Positions 9,296-17,610 of a DNA stretch of 64,000 bases are shown here, piece after piece. A model generated the notes under the pieces. That model was not told where the DNA came from and ran no database searches. It worked only from the letters and a program-made list of their open reading frames with translations. The position numbers and the translations under genes were made by a program. Origin of the DNA: JADKAV01 sp963732355 (GTDB taxonomy: Bacteria; Actinomycetota; Actinomycetes; S36-B12; UBA10799); NCBI GenBank assembly GCA_963732355.1, contig CAVSZD010000010.1:434001-498000 (forward strand), given 5' to 3'. Numbering within the stretch: position 1 is the stretch's first letter; the number at the start of each line of letters is the position of its first letter.

Positions 9296-9727
9296 TCACT
9301 TGGTGGTGATGGCTGAGGCGAGTTGGTCTGGATGTTCGGTACTGATCAGCCAGTAGGGCACCTCACCGTCACGCAGATCCACTTTGACGCCGGTGCTGGT
9401 CGCGAGGTTGCGCAGGACCAGATGAGCGCGCGTGTCGGCCTGCGGACCCGCCGCGATGCGAACGCCTGCAGCGTCCAGTGCCGTGACTTCCTCGATCTGA
9501 GAGATCGCGATGGAAGTGTCCCCGACATGCAGTGCCTCGTCGTCGACGCGTAGCACCAACGAGCGCCGCGAGATCACCCAGAAGCCGGCGCCGCAGATGA
9601 TCACGAAGAGCACCACGGCCGGAGGCACGGTCACCACCGCAGCGAAGGTGAAGCACAACAGCCCGGCCAGGCCGGCGAAGACACCGTAGGCCCACCAAGG
9701 CGGCCTGATCACTTCGGAATAGTCCAT
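9296..9727 (-). CDS. DUF3093 family membrane protein
   Basis: A 143-residue protein. It starts MDYSEVIRPPWWAYGVFAG, has two adjacent membrane helices (about residues 11-30 and 34-50) and then a soluble beta-rich tail containing SRRSLVLRVDDEALHVGD and LVLRNLATSTG. This is the DUF3093 layout; in mycobacteria the gene is divergent from dut. CAGGAC precedes the ATG. Function unknown. It is divergent from the thioesterase-dut-DUF3710 operon, with 97 bases between the starts. Confidence 0.87.
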   Translation of the reverse strand: MDYSEVIRPPWWAYGVFAGLAGLLCFTFAAVVTVPPAVVLFVIICGAGFWVISRRSLVLRVDDEALHVGDTSIAISQIEEVTALDAAGVRIAAGPQADTRAHLVLRNLATSTGVKVDLRDGEVPYWLISTEHPDQLASAITTK

Positions 9728-9824
9728 GTCCTGATTGTCCACCGCGCTTCGAGCCACCCGGCCGGGGGTGGCCATCGGTGAGTGCCTGGTAACGGTGGAA
9801 GGGCTCCTTCGTAGACTCGATGGC

Positions 9825-10412
9825 GTGGGTAGCCAGGATGTCATCTGGCCGTTGAGTCCGACGGCCCCGCCACCGCAGGCGCAGATGCCCGCGCGGCATC
9901 CACAGGCCGTCGCTGTGGGTGAACAGATCCCCAGCCACTACGACCGTTGCTACGGATGCGGAAGCAAGCACCCCGCTGGTCTGCACATGCGAGTCACTGC
10001 TGGGGAGCTGAGCGTGCATGCCGTGTTCGAGGTGACCGCTCTGCAGCAAGGTGCCCCGGGGCTGGCCCACGGCGGCTTGCTCAGTACGGCGTTCGACGAG
10101 GCTCTGGGGGCCTTGAACTGGCTGCTGATGGTTCCCGCGGTCACCGCCCGTCTGGAGACCGATTTCCGTCGGCCGGTGCCGGTGGGGTCGGTGCTGCATA
10201 TCGATGCGCAGATCGTGGGCCAACTCGGACGCAAGGTCTACACCCGAGCTGTCGGACGCCTGGGCCAGGATGGGCCGGTGGCGCTGACTGCCAGTGCCCT
10301 GTTCCTGCAGGTGGGCCTGGAGCACTTCCTGGACAACGGTCGCCCGGAGGACGTGCGTACGGCGGCTGCGGAACGAACCGCACCCGGCAACGGCCTGGAG
10401 GTCAACCCGTGA
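9825..10412 (+). CDS. PaaI-like hotdog-fold thioesterase
   Basis: About 195 residues with a PaaI/4HBT hotdog domain: CYGCGSKHPAGLHMR, then GAPGLAHGGLLSTAFDEALG (the HGG-x15-D/E region of the active site), and FRRPVPVGSVLHI. The CFGCG-type N-terminal motif is typical of a conserved actinobacterial thioesterase located beside dut. Its natural acyl-CoA substrate is unknown. The GTG at 9825 was chosen because homologues begin shortly before the CYGCG motif; the exact start is uncertain. The stop overlaps the GTG of dut (GTGA). Confidence 0.85.
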   Translation: MGSQDVIWPLSPTAPPPQAQMPARHPQAVAVGEQIPSHYDRCYGCGSKHPAGLHMRVTAGELSVHAVFEVTALQQGAPGLAHGGLLSTAFDEALGALNWLLMVPAVTARLETDFRRPVPVGSVLHIDAQIVGQLGRKVYTRAVGRLGQDGPVALTASALFLQVGLEHFLDNGRPEDVRTAAAERTAPGNGLEVNP

Positions 10413-10855
10413 ACCTGCTCGTTCATCGCCTCGATCCGGACTTGCCCTTGCCGCAATTCGCCCACCCGGGTGACGCCGGGTTGGACCTGTGCACAGCCGT
10501 CGATGCAGTGCTGGAACCCGGTGAGCGCGTCTTGCTGCCCACGGGGATCGCGATCGCACTGCCACACGGCCATGCGGCCTTCGTCCACCCGCGCAGCGGT
10601 TTGGCTGTCAACCACGGGGTCGGCGTGGTCAACGGCCCGGGGACGATCGACGCGGGTTACCGAGGAGAGATCAAGGTGTGCTTGATCAACCTCGACGCTG
10701 AGAACGCGGTCACTTTCCATCGCGGCGACAGGATCGCCCAGTTGATTGTGCAGCGGTTGCCTGAAGTGTCCGTCGTGGAGGTTGAAGCGTTACCGGGCTC
10801 TGCCAGGGACACAGGAGGATTCGGGTCGACGGGCGGTCATCGCGGCTCGCAGTGA
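10409..10855 (+). CDS. dut: dUTP diphosphatase
   Basis: A 148-residue trimeric-type dUTPase with all five motifs: AGLDL, HPRSGLAVNHGV, GTIDAGYRGEIKVCLIN, RIAQLIVQ and a C-terminal DTGGFGSTG arm. It converts dUTP to dUMP and PPi, keeping uracil out of DNA and feeding dTMP synthesis. GTG start overlapping the thioesterase stop. The adjoining DUF3710 gene begins 47 bases after its stop, the usual actinobacterial arrangement. Confidence 0.96.
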   Translation: MNLLVHRLDPDLPLPQFAHPGDAGLDLCTAVDAVLEPGERVLLPTGIAIALPHGHAAFVHPRSGLAVNHGVGVVNGPGTIDAGYRGEIKVCLINLDAENAVTFHRGDRIAQLIVQRLPEVSVVEVEALPGSARDTGGFGSTGGHRGSQ

Positions 10856-10902
10856 CCGGCGTCGGGGCGTTACGGTGGACTGGATCAACACTAGGAGAAG
10901 AC

Positions 10903-11673
10903 GTGTTCAAGCGACGTAAGGGCGGCTCACCCTCTGAGGATGCAGGCGAGGCGGCGCAGGAGTCGGCGCAGGAGTCGGCGCAGGTCACCGAGACCGCCGA
11001 CGAGGCACAACCCCAAGCCGCAGAGGCATCCGGTGAAGGCCCGTACGACATCAGCGAGGCGCCCGCGGACGAGTTGGCCAGGGTGGACCTCGGGGGCCTG
11101 CAGATCCCGATCGTCGACAACATGCAGTTGCACCTGGAAGGACACAACGAGGAGAACAACACCTTCGCGTTGGCGATAGTCGTCCTTGAGGAGCAGCAGG
11201 CCGCTTTGCAGTTGATGGCAGTTGCTGCCCCGCGCTCGGGCGGATACTGGTCAGAGGTGATGGACGAGCTCGAAGCGGAGATCGTCGGTGCCGGGGGAAC
11301 GATGAGTCGCTCGGAGGGTCGCTTCGGCCCGGAGTTGTCCGGACAGGTCCCGGCACAAGATGCAGAGGGTAACCAGGGTTTGCAGGTCGCTCGTTTTGTG
11401 GGCGCCGAAGGCAACCGCTGGTTCGTCAGGGGGATGTTCATGGGTGCCGCGGCCACGAGCCCGGCAATGGGGGAGTTCTTCGAGGACATCCTGTCCGGGT
11501 GCATCGTCAACCGTGGCGAGCGGCCGATGGCCCCCGGGGATCTGATTCCCTTGAGCCCCCCGGAGGGTCTCGAGCCCGACGAGGGTGAGGAGTCCGAAGA
11601 GGCCGACGAGCCCGGGGACTACGAGGACATGGAGCCGTTCGAGCGGGGCCCGGAGATCACCGAGATCCGCTGA
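10903..11673 (+). CDS. DUF3710 family protein
   Basis: A 256-residue protein. It has a basic start (FKRRKGGS), an acidic, Ala/Gln-rich linker, and then the DUF3710 core (RVDLGGLQIPIVDNMQL, FVGAEGNRWFVRGMFMGAAA). The tail is highly acidic (EEADEPGDYEDMEPFERG). The family accompanies dut throughout Actinomycetota but has no known role. GTG start with AGGAG about six bases upstream. Its last 17 bases overlap the end of the convergent hydrolase gene. Confidence 0.9.
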   Translation: MFKRRKGGSPSEDAGEAAQESAQESAQVTETADEAQPQAAEASGEGPYDISEAPADELARVDLGGLQIPIVDNMQLHLEGHNEENNTFALAIVVLEEQQAALQLMAVAAPRSGGYWSEVMDELEAEIVGAGGTMSRSEGRFGPELSGQVPAQDAEGNQGLQVARFVGAEGNRWFVRGMFMGAAATSPAMGEFFEDILSGCIVNRGERPMAPGDLIPLSPPEGLEPDEGEESEEADEPGDYEDMEPFERGPEITEIR

Positions 11674-12337
11674 TCCCAGCCAGTAGGTGCGCCGCCAGGT
11701 GGGATGGTGCGTTCCCATCGAGGTCGCGGGGCAGGAGTTCCAGTTCGGCTCCTGGGATGGTGTCGTGCCAAACCTGCGCCACGGAAACCGGATGTGTTGG
11801 GTCGTCTAACAGGGCCACGATGTCTGTGCGCGCAACGATCCGGGCAAGTTCGCCAACCTCAGGTGCGGGTTGAGCGGCGGCGGCAGACAGGGCGCCGATC
11901 AGATCCTGCGGATCCATCGACTGCCAGGCGGTTCGCAACTCCGCGACGATCCAGTCGTCGTCGGCGGTCACTTTGGAGATGCCCGCAAGTACCTCGGCGG
12001 TGGAAGTGCGGCCGATGGCTTTGGCCGTGTTCGCGGTCAGCGAGGCCACTGCGCCGGGCTCACCGATCCAAGCCGGCATGACAGCCAGTAGTCGGCCGCA
12101 GAACTGCGTCCGACTAGCGAAGCGGGCTGCGGCGTGAGCTCCCAAGGAGACCCCGCCGACGACATCAGCAGGTCCGGGCCGCAGATGGGCGATCAGATCG
12201 ACCATCTGCGCCATGTCCGCCCCGCGTACATCAGGTGCGATGAGTTCCCATGAGTGGGCCGCTGCCAGGGGGCCAAAAGCACGGCCGACGAATTCGGGGG
12301 TCGACCCAGCGCCGTGAAGCAGTACGCACTTTGCCAC
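11657..12337 (-). CDS. alpha/beta hydrolase family protein
   Basis: About 226 residues with an alpha/beta hydrolase pattern: CVLLHGAG near the N-terminus (oxyanion HG), the nucleophile elbow GGVSLGAHAA, and a possible late Asp-His pair (DDPTHPVSVAQVW, then SHLAAHLL). The GTG at 12337 places the first strand directly after the start; the open frame upstream looks non-coding. A hydrolase-like gene sits between the DUF3710 and OB-fold genes in mycobacteria as well (Rv2695 by memory). Substrate unknown. Confidence 0.8.
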   Translation of the reverse strand: MAKCVLLHGAGSTPEFVGRAFGPLAAAHSWELIAPDVRGADMAQMVDLIAHLRPGPADVVGGVSLGAHAAARFASRTQFCGRLLAVMPAWIGEPGAVASLTANTAKAIGRTSTAEVLAGISKVTADDDWIVAELRTAWQSMDPQDLIGALSAAAAQPAPEVGELARIVARTDIVALLDDPTHPVSVAQVWHDTIPGAELELLPRDLDGNAPSHLAAHLLAGISGSR

Positions 12338-12381
12338 GGCTCCATTGTGTCCTGCAGCGGCTACGGGCTTACCCTGGAACA

Positions 12382-12711
12382 GTGAGTCCCGACAATTCTT
12401 GGAGTGCACGCACGAGCACCGGCCAGCGGTGCCAGCATGTGATGATCTGCGATGCCTCTATCGGCGATGTCGTGGAGGTCTCGGGCCGGGTGCACAGCGT
12501 CACGCTGCACCCCAGCGGCGGGCTTGAGTCGTTCGAGGCCGATGTGGCCGACGACACAGGAGTCGTGCACCTTGTCTGGCTCGGTCGCCGCCGACTGACC
12601 GGCATCGTTCCCAGCCGGCGGATCAGCGCCCGGGGCAGGGTTGCCGAACGCGACGGCCGCAAAGTGATCTTCAACCCTGAGTACGAACTGACGATTCCGA
12701 GCATCGGGTGA
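12382..12711 (+). CDS. OB-fold nucleic-acid-binding domain protein
   Basis: A 109-residue protein with a single OB fold: DVVEVSGRVHSVTLHPSGG, FEADVADDTGVVHLVWLGRR and the ending GRKVIFNPEYEL, a conserved actinobacterial pattern. It may bind single-stranded DNA or RNA, but that has not been shown for the family. The GTG at 12382 was chosen for length match; a start at residue 27 (MICDAS) is possible. Its stop overlaps the GTG of the DUF3159 gene, so the two are coupled. Confidence 0.83.
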   Translation: MSPDNSWSARTSTGQRCQHVMICDASIGDVVEVSGRVHSVTLHPSGGLESFEADVADDTGVVHLVWLGRRRLTGIVPSRRISARGRVAERDGRKVIFNPEYELTIPSIG

Positions 12712-13448
12712 GCCAGGCTCACCCGGAAGCCGTACTGCTCGAGCGCGCCCTGGGCGGTTGGCGCGGGATGATCGACTCCGCTTTGCCCTCGGTCGTCTTC
12801 GTTCTCGCCTACATGCTCAACGGGCGGGTTCTGCAGCCCGCACTTCTGGCGGCACTGGCCACTGGTCTGGTCATTCTGGTACTGCGCTTGTTTCGCCGTC
12901 AGCCGTTGACTCAGATCCTGGCCGGCTTCGCCGGTGTTGCCATCTCCGCTTACGTCAGTTCGAGGACGGGACAGGCACGCGACTTCTTTCTATGGGGGCT
13001 GATCGTCAATGTCGCCTACGGTGCCGCCTTCCTCATCTCCTTAGCCGTTCGCTGGCCGCTGATGGGAGTGGTGGTCGGCGCCTTTACCGGCGATCCCAAA
13101 GGCTGGCGCGACGACCCCGCTCTGCGGCGAACCTTCGCCGCAGCGACGTGGGTCTGGGTGTTCGTCTTCGGCGCGCGCATCCTCGTGCAGGTGCCGCTCT
13201 ACCTCGCGGGCTGGGTGGGCGCTTTGGGAACTGCCAAGATCCTCATGGGCTGGCCGCTGTTCCTGTTCGGCGCCTATGTGACCTATCGCCTGCTCAAGCC
13301 GGTGTTCGACCAGCGCAGGTCAGCCGCCGAAGCGGCGGCCGAGGGTGAGAGCCAAGTAGGAGCCAGCGAAACCGCCCAGGCCCAGCCAGATCCCCGAGAC
13401 CCAGGGCAGGAAGCCGAGCAGCAGGCCCACGATTCCGATGACCGCTGA
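12708..13448 (+). CDS. DUF3159 family integral membrane protein
   Basis: A 246-residue protein with about six membrane helices (LPSVVFVLAYML, PALLAALATGLVILVLRLF, WVWVFVFGARILVQVPLYL). The GDPKGWRDDPALRR loop is typical of DUF3159. The tail (residues ~205-246) is Glu/Gln/Ala-rich and probably disordered. GTG start overlaps the preceding stop. The last 129 bases are also covered on the other strand by a small membrane-protein gene. Confidence 0.88.
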   Translation: MSQAHPEAVLLERALGGWRGMIDSALPSVVFVLAYMLNGRVLQPALLAALATGLVILVLRLFRRQPLTQILAGFAGVAISAYVSSRTGQARDFFLWGLIVNVAYGAAFLISLAVRWPLMGVVVGAFTGDPKGWRDDPALRRTFAAATWVWVFVFGARILVQVPLYLAGWVGALGTAKILMGWPLFLFGAYVTYRLLKPVFDQRRSAAEAAAEGESQVGASETAQAQPDPRDPGQEAEQQAHDSDDR

Positions 13449-13598
13449 GAAGACCAGAGCCATCGCCTGACTGGATCCGCTCTTGGTGGTTGCCACCTCG
13501 GAGGACTCCCGGCGTGCGGGCGGTTGTGCCGACGGCTGACTGCTCGTGGCACCGTCGATCTCCCGCAGGAGTCGCTCGATGTCGTCGTCGCTGCTCAT
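13320..13598 (-). CDS. small membrane protein, unknown family
   Basis: A 92-residue frame starting MSSDDDIERLLREIDGATSS. It has an acidic amphipathic helix, a Pro/Ser-rich linker, and two closely spaced hydrophobic helices (AMALVFSAVIGIVGLLLGFLP and IWLGLGGFAGSYLALTLG). The composition and domain order look like a real actinobacterial small membrane protein rather than a shadow frame. About half of it is antisense to the disordered tail of the DUF3159 protein. I do not recognise a family. No strong Shine-Dalgarno sequence was seen. Confidence 0.55.
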   Translation of the reverse strand: MSSDDDIERLLREIDGATSSQPSAQPPARRESSEVATTKSGSSQAMALVFSAVIGIVGLLLGFLPWVSGIWLGLGGFAGSYLALTLGRRFGG

Positions 13599-13683
13599 AG
13601 GACCATCTGAACACAAACCCAACCAGCCACCAAGTCCTGATCCGCCACTGGCGAACAGCAGCCCGGCTTGCCAAGGTGGGGTC

Positions 13684-16101
13684 ATGGCTTCCAAGACCAA
13701 ACGCACAAACCCGTCAACGAATCGCGTGAAGGTCAGCGCCGCGCCACTTTCGACAGCGGAGGTGGAGGCCCTTGACCGCTGGTGGCGGGCCGCGAACTAC
13801 TTGTCCGTGGGGCAGATCTACCTACTGGACAACGCCCTGCTGCGCCGGCCGCTGAAGGCCGAGGACATCAAGGCCCGACTGCTCGGCCATTGGGGAACGA
13901 CGCCCGGTCTGAACTTCGTCTACGCCCACCTCAACCGGGTGATCAAACGTGACGGCACAGACATGATCTACATCGCGGGACCGGGCCATGGGGGGCCGGG
14001 CCTGGTCGCGAACGCCTGGCTGGAGGGCACCTACAGCCACTACTACCCTGATGTGTCGCAGGACGCCGTCGGCATGACCGAGCTGTTTCGCCAGTTCTCC
14101 TTCCCCGGGGGGATCCCGTCGCACGTCGCGCCGGAGACCCCTGGCTCCATACACGAGGGTGGCGAACTCGGTTACGCGATCTCGCACGCGTTCGGAGCGG
14201 CGTTCGACAATCCAGATCTGGTCGTCGCTTGTGTGGTCGGGGACGGCGAGGCAGAGACGGGCCCGTTGGCCACCTCCTGGCACTCCAACAAGTTCTTGAA
14301 TCCGGTCACCGACGGCGCGGTGCTGCCGATTCTGCACCTCAACGGTTACAAGATCGCAAATCCCACGGTGCTGTCCCGGATCCCGCACGAGGAGCTCACT
14401 GCGCTGTTGGTCGGCTACGGCTGGAAGCCGCACTTCGTCGAAGGCAACGATCCGGATCAGATGCACCAACTCATGGCCCACACGTTGGACACAGCGATGT
14501 CTGAGATCGACGCCATCCAGCGTGCCGCTCGCGACGAGGGCAGGACCACACGACCGCAGTGGCCCATGATCGTTCTGCGCAGCCCCAAAGGCTGGACCGG
14601 CCCGGCGACCGTGGATGGCAAACAAGTGGAAGGCACGTGGCGCAGTCATCAGGTCCCGCTGCACGACACCCACACCAACCCTGCACACGCGCGGTTGTTG
14701 CAGCAATGGCTGAAGTCCTACCGTCCGCAGGAGTTGTTCGGCACCGATGGCCGGCCAGCTCCCGATCTGCTGCAGATGGCTCCGGAAGGTACCAAGCGGA
14801 TGTCCGCGCAGCCGTATGCGAACGGTGGGCGGCTGATGACGGCTCTGCGGATCCCCGACTGGATGGACTACTGCGTACCGGTGGATTCGCCGGCGAAGAC
14901 CTGGCACGAGCCCACCCGCGTTCTCGGGGGTTTCCTGCGGGACATCATGCGGGACAACCTGTCGGCCGCCAACTTCCGGATCTTCGGCCCCGATGAAACC
15001 GAGTCGAACCGGTTGGGTGGTGTCCTGGAGGTCACCGGCAAGAGCTGGGAGGCTCAGGTCCTCGACGAGGAGTGGGATGCAAGCCTCTCCGTTGACGGAC
15101 GGGTCATGGAGATCTTGAGTGAGCACACTTGCCAGGGCTGGCTGGAGGGGTACCTGCTGACAGGGCGCCACGGACTCTTCAGCTGTTACGAGGCGTTCAT
15201 CCATATCGTCGACTCGATGTTCAACCAGCACGCGAAATGGCTGAAGACCACGCGAGACATCGGCTGGCGCGCACCGGTTGCGTCGTTGAACTATCTGCTC
15301 ACCTCCCACGTCTGGCGCCAGGACCACAACGGTTTCTCCCACCAGGACCCCGGCTTCATCGACCACGTCGTGAACAAGAAGCCCGATGTGATCAGGGTCT
15401 ACCTGCCGCCGGATACGAACACGCTGCTCTCGACGATGGATCACTGTCTTCGCAGCAAGAATTACGTGAACGTCGTTGTCGCCGGCAAGCAACCGGTGCT
15501 TGACATCCTGGACGCCCAGCAGGCCAGGTTGCACTGCACCCGGGGAATCGGCATCTTCGACTGGGCCAGCACCGACGGCGGTGGTGAACCCGACGTTGTG
15601 CTGGGTTGTGCCGGGGATGTGCCCACCCTGGAGGTCTTAGCGGCGGCGGCGATCCTTCGCGAGCACCTCCCAGACCTCCGGGTCCGGGTCATCAACGTCG
15701 TGGACCTGATGCGACTCGTGCCACATACCGAACACCCGCACGGCCTGCGGGACACCGAGTTCGATGCGCTGTTCACCACCGATAAGCCCGTGATCTTCAA
15801 CTACCACGGGTACCCCTGGCTGATCCACCGCTTGACCTATTCGCGCAACGGTCACGACAACTTCCATGTGCGCGGTTACAAGGAGGAGGGCACGACCACC
15901 ACGCCGTTCGACATGTGTGTGATGAACGACATCGATCGTTTCCACCTGGTCATCGACGTCATCGACCGGGTGCCCGGGCTCGGCGCTAATGCCGCTGGAC
16001 TGCGCCAGGCCATGGTCGACAGGCGTCTGGCCCACCGCCACTACATCCGTGAGCGTGGAGAGGACATGCCTGAGGTTCGGGACTGGACGTGGCCGTTCTG
16101 A
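13684..16101 (+). CDS. xfp: phosphoketolase (xylulose-5-P/fructose-6-P)
   Basis: An 805-residue thiamine-diphosphate enzyme, the normal family length. Motifs seen: YIAGPGHGGPGLVANAWLEGTY, SFPGGIPSHVAPETPGSIHEGGELGY, the ThDP-binding VVGDGEAETGPLATSWHSNKF, and NGYKIANPT. It cleaves xylulose-5-P or fructose-6-P with phosphate to acetyl-P plus glyceraldehyde-3-P or erythrose-4-P. No ackA or pta lies beside it, so the acetyl-P outlet is elsewhere. The ATG at 13684 gives the normal N-terminus. The neighbouring GTPase gene starts 33 bases later on the same strand. Confidence 0.95.
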   Translation: MASKTKRTNPSTNRVKVSAAPLSTAEVEALDRWWRAANYLSVGQIYLLDNALLRRPLKAEDIKARLLGHWGTTPGLNFVYAHLNRVIKRDGTDMIYIAGPGHGGPGLVANAWLEGTYSHYYPDVSQDAVGMTELFRQFSFPGGIPSHVAPETPGSIHEGGELGYAISHAFGAAFDNPDLVVACVVGDGEAETGPLATSWHSNKFLNPVTDGAVLPILHLNGYKIANPTVLSRIPHEELTALLVGYGWKPHFVEGNDPDQMHQLMAHTLDTAMSEIDAIQRAARDEGRTTRPQWPMIVLRSPKGWTGPATVDGKQVEGTWRSHQVPLHDTHTNPAHARLLQQWLKSYRPQELFGTDGRPAPDLLQMAPEGTKRMSAQPYANGGRLMTALRIPDWMDYCVPVDSPAKTWHEPTRVLGGFLRDIMRDNLSAANFRIFGPDETESNRLGGVLEVTGKSWEAQVLDEEWDASLSVDGRVMEILSEHTCQGWLEGYLLTGRHGLFSCYEAFIHIVDSMFNQHAKWLKTTRDIGWRAPVASLNYLLTSHVWRQDHNGFSHQDPGFIDHVVNKKPDVIRVYLPPDTNTLLSTMDHCLRSKNYVNVVVAGKQPVLDILDAQQARLHCTRGIGIFDWASTDGGGEPDVVLGCAGDVPTLEVLAAAAILREHLPDLRVRVINVVDLMRLVPHTEHPHGLRDTEFDALFTTDKPVIFNYHGYPWLIHRLTYSRNGHDNFHVRGYKEEGTTTTPFDMCVMNDIDRFHLVIDVIDRVPGLGANAAGLRQAMVDRRLAHRHYIRERGEDMPEVRDWTWPF

Positions 16102-16134
16102 GCGTGGAGCCGTAGTGACCCATAGCCTGAGGCC

Positions 16135-17310
16135 ATGAAGGATTTCGCCAACGCCGACGTGACCCGGATGTACCGGGAGGAGTATGCGCAGGCGTTGAAC
16201 TCCTTGGGACGGTTCAACCTGGCCATTTTCGGAAAGACGGGGACAGGTAAGAGCACCTTGGTCAACGCCATCTTCGGAGAGGATGTCGCTGCCACCGGGA
16301 CCGGGCGCCCGGTCACGACGGGGTTGGACTACTACGTGCACCCCAACGGTGTGCTGGGGATCTATGACTCGCGCGGATTCGAGACCGGAGAGGCGGGGGA
16401 CCGCATTCTGGCAGCGCTCGAGGACATCGTGACCACCACCCGATTGGCCACGCCGGGTGAGCAGATCCACGTCGCGTGGTACACGTTGCGCTGGAGTGAC
16501 CGCCGGTTCGAGGAGCATCAGGCCGCCTTCGTGCGCCGGCTCGTCGAACTGGGTCTGCCGGTTCTCTTCGTTCTGACGCAGGTCCCCTGCAACGAGCAGG
16601 GCCAGATCCATGAGGAGGCTCTCGACTTCGCAGGATTCATCGCTGGATTGGGTCTGCCCCTGGCCGCAGGCGGCAGGGTCTTCCTCACGAACGCCAAGGA
16701 GGACCAGTTCCTGCGGACTGTGGTGTTCGGTCTGCAGGAGTTGTTGGATGCGACCTTCGACACCATCCCCGAGGTAGCTGTCTCTGCGCTTTCGGCCGCG
16801 CAGCAGCTGGACTGGGGGCGTAAAAGACAGGCTGCTAAGAAGATCATTAGAACGAGCGCGTCGTCTGCCTTGGCCACAGGCGCGACCCCGATTCCGTTCT
16901 CAGACGCGGCGATCCTCGTCCCGCTTCAAGTGGCCATGATCGCTCGCCTCACGGCCGCTTACGGTAGCCGTCTGGCCTCAGCCCAATTGGCGTCTCTGGT
17001 CGGCTCGCTGATGCTGTCCAGCGGGGCGACCACTGCCGGACGCTGGATGGTCTCGTCACTGCTTCGCGTGGTTCCCGGCGGTCAGCCCGCCGCGATGGTC
17101 ATTTCCGGCACAGTCGCAGCGAGCATGACCACGGCCATGGGCTGGGCGTGGGTGTCAGTGCTCGAGCGCTACCTGGTCAAGGGGGATCTCAGCGACATGG
17201 ACTCGATCCGCAAGATGTTCCTTGAGGAGTTCCGGTCACGGTTCAAGCTGACTGGGGGCCAGCGGGCCGAACTCGAAGGCGGTCGGCTGAGCCGTGTTAG
17301 CGCGCTTTGA
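16135..17310 (+). CDS. P-loop GTPase with DUF697 membrane domain
   Basis: A 391-residue protein. The N-terminal G domain has the P-loop FGKTGTGKST (residues 32-41) and switch/G3 IYDSRGFE around D78. The G4 position reads LTQVPCNEQ instead of NKxD, so nucleotide specificity is unclear. Residues ~235-350 form a DUF697-type helical hairpin region with hydrophobic segments, suggesting membrane association. Related GTPases (YcjX/Era-like with DUF697) are poorly characterised. It may share a transcript with phosphoketolase. The stop lies inside the first, diverged copy of the tandem repeat that follows. Confidence 0.77.
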   Translation: MKDFANADVTRMYREEYAQALNSLGRFNLAIFGKTGTGKSTLVNAIFGEDVAATGTGRPVTTGLDYYVHPNGVLGIYDSRGFETGEAGDRILAALEDIVTTTRLATPGEQIHVAWYTLRWSDRRFEEHQAAFVRRLVELGLPVLFVLTQVPCNEQGQIHEEALDFAGFIAGLGLPLAAGGRVFLTNAKEDQFLRTVVFGLQELLDATFDTIPEVAVSALSAAQQLDWGRKRQAAKKIIRTSASSALATGATPIPFSDAAILVPLQVAMIARLTAAYGSRLASAQLASLVGSLMLSSGATTAGRWMVSSLLRVVPGGQPAAMVISGTVAASMTTAMGWAWVSVLERYLVKGDLSDMDSIRKMFLEEFRSRFKLTGGQRAELEGGRLSRVSAL

Positions 17311-17609
17311 TGCCGGTGCTTGGGGCGGGGGTCCCGGCTGGCGTGGATGGCGTTTGGTTGCCGGTTTCCAGCTTTGCCTCGGGCGGGGGTTGCTCCGGCG
17401 GTGGGCGGTGTTGGATTCGCGCGCTTTGGTTGCCGGTTTCCAGCTTTGCCTCGGGCGGGGGTTGTCCCGGCGGTGGGCGGTGTTGGATTCGCGCGCTTTG
17501 GTTGCCGGTTTCCAGCTTTGCCTCGGGCGGGGGTTGTCTCCGGCGGTGGGCGGTGTTGGATTCGCGCGCTTTGGTTGCCGGTTTCCAGCTTTGCCTCGGG
17601 CGGGGGTTG
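17297..17609. repeat. 72-bp tandem repeat array (four good copies plus a diverged one)
   Basis: The phrase TTTGGTTGCCGGTTTCC recurs at 17353, 17425, 17497 and 17570, giving periods of 72, 72 and 73 bp. Each copy continues with CAGCTTTGCCTCGGGCG and a GGGGGTTG run, then GGTGGGCGGTGTTGGATTCG. A diverged copy begins at about 17297, inside the last codons of the GTPase gene (GCGCGCTTTGA). The last copy stops just before the wax-ester synthase stop codon. The array fills the convergent gap between the two genes. The 73-bp step breaks any shared reading frame, so it is probably non-coding. The units are adjacent without spacers, so it is not CRISPR. Confidence 0.88.
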
Positions 17610-17610
17610 C

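Noticed and set aside
13822..15534. 570-residue minus-strand frame inside phosphoketolase
   Set aside because: It lies wholly inside a well-conserved enzyme on the other strand and shows no motif.
17297..17609. CRISPR array
   Set aside because: Units follow each other directly with no unique spacers, and no cas genes are near.
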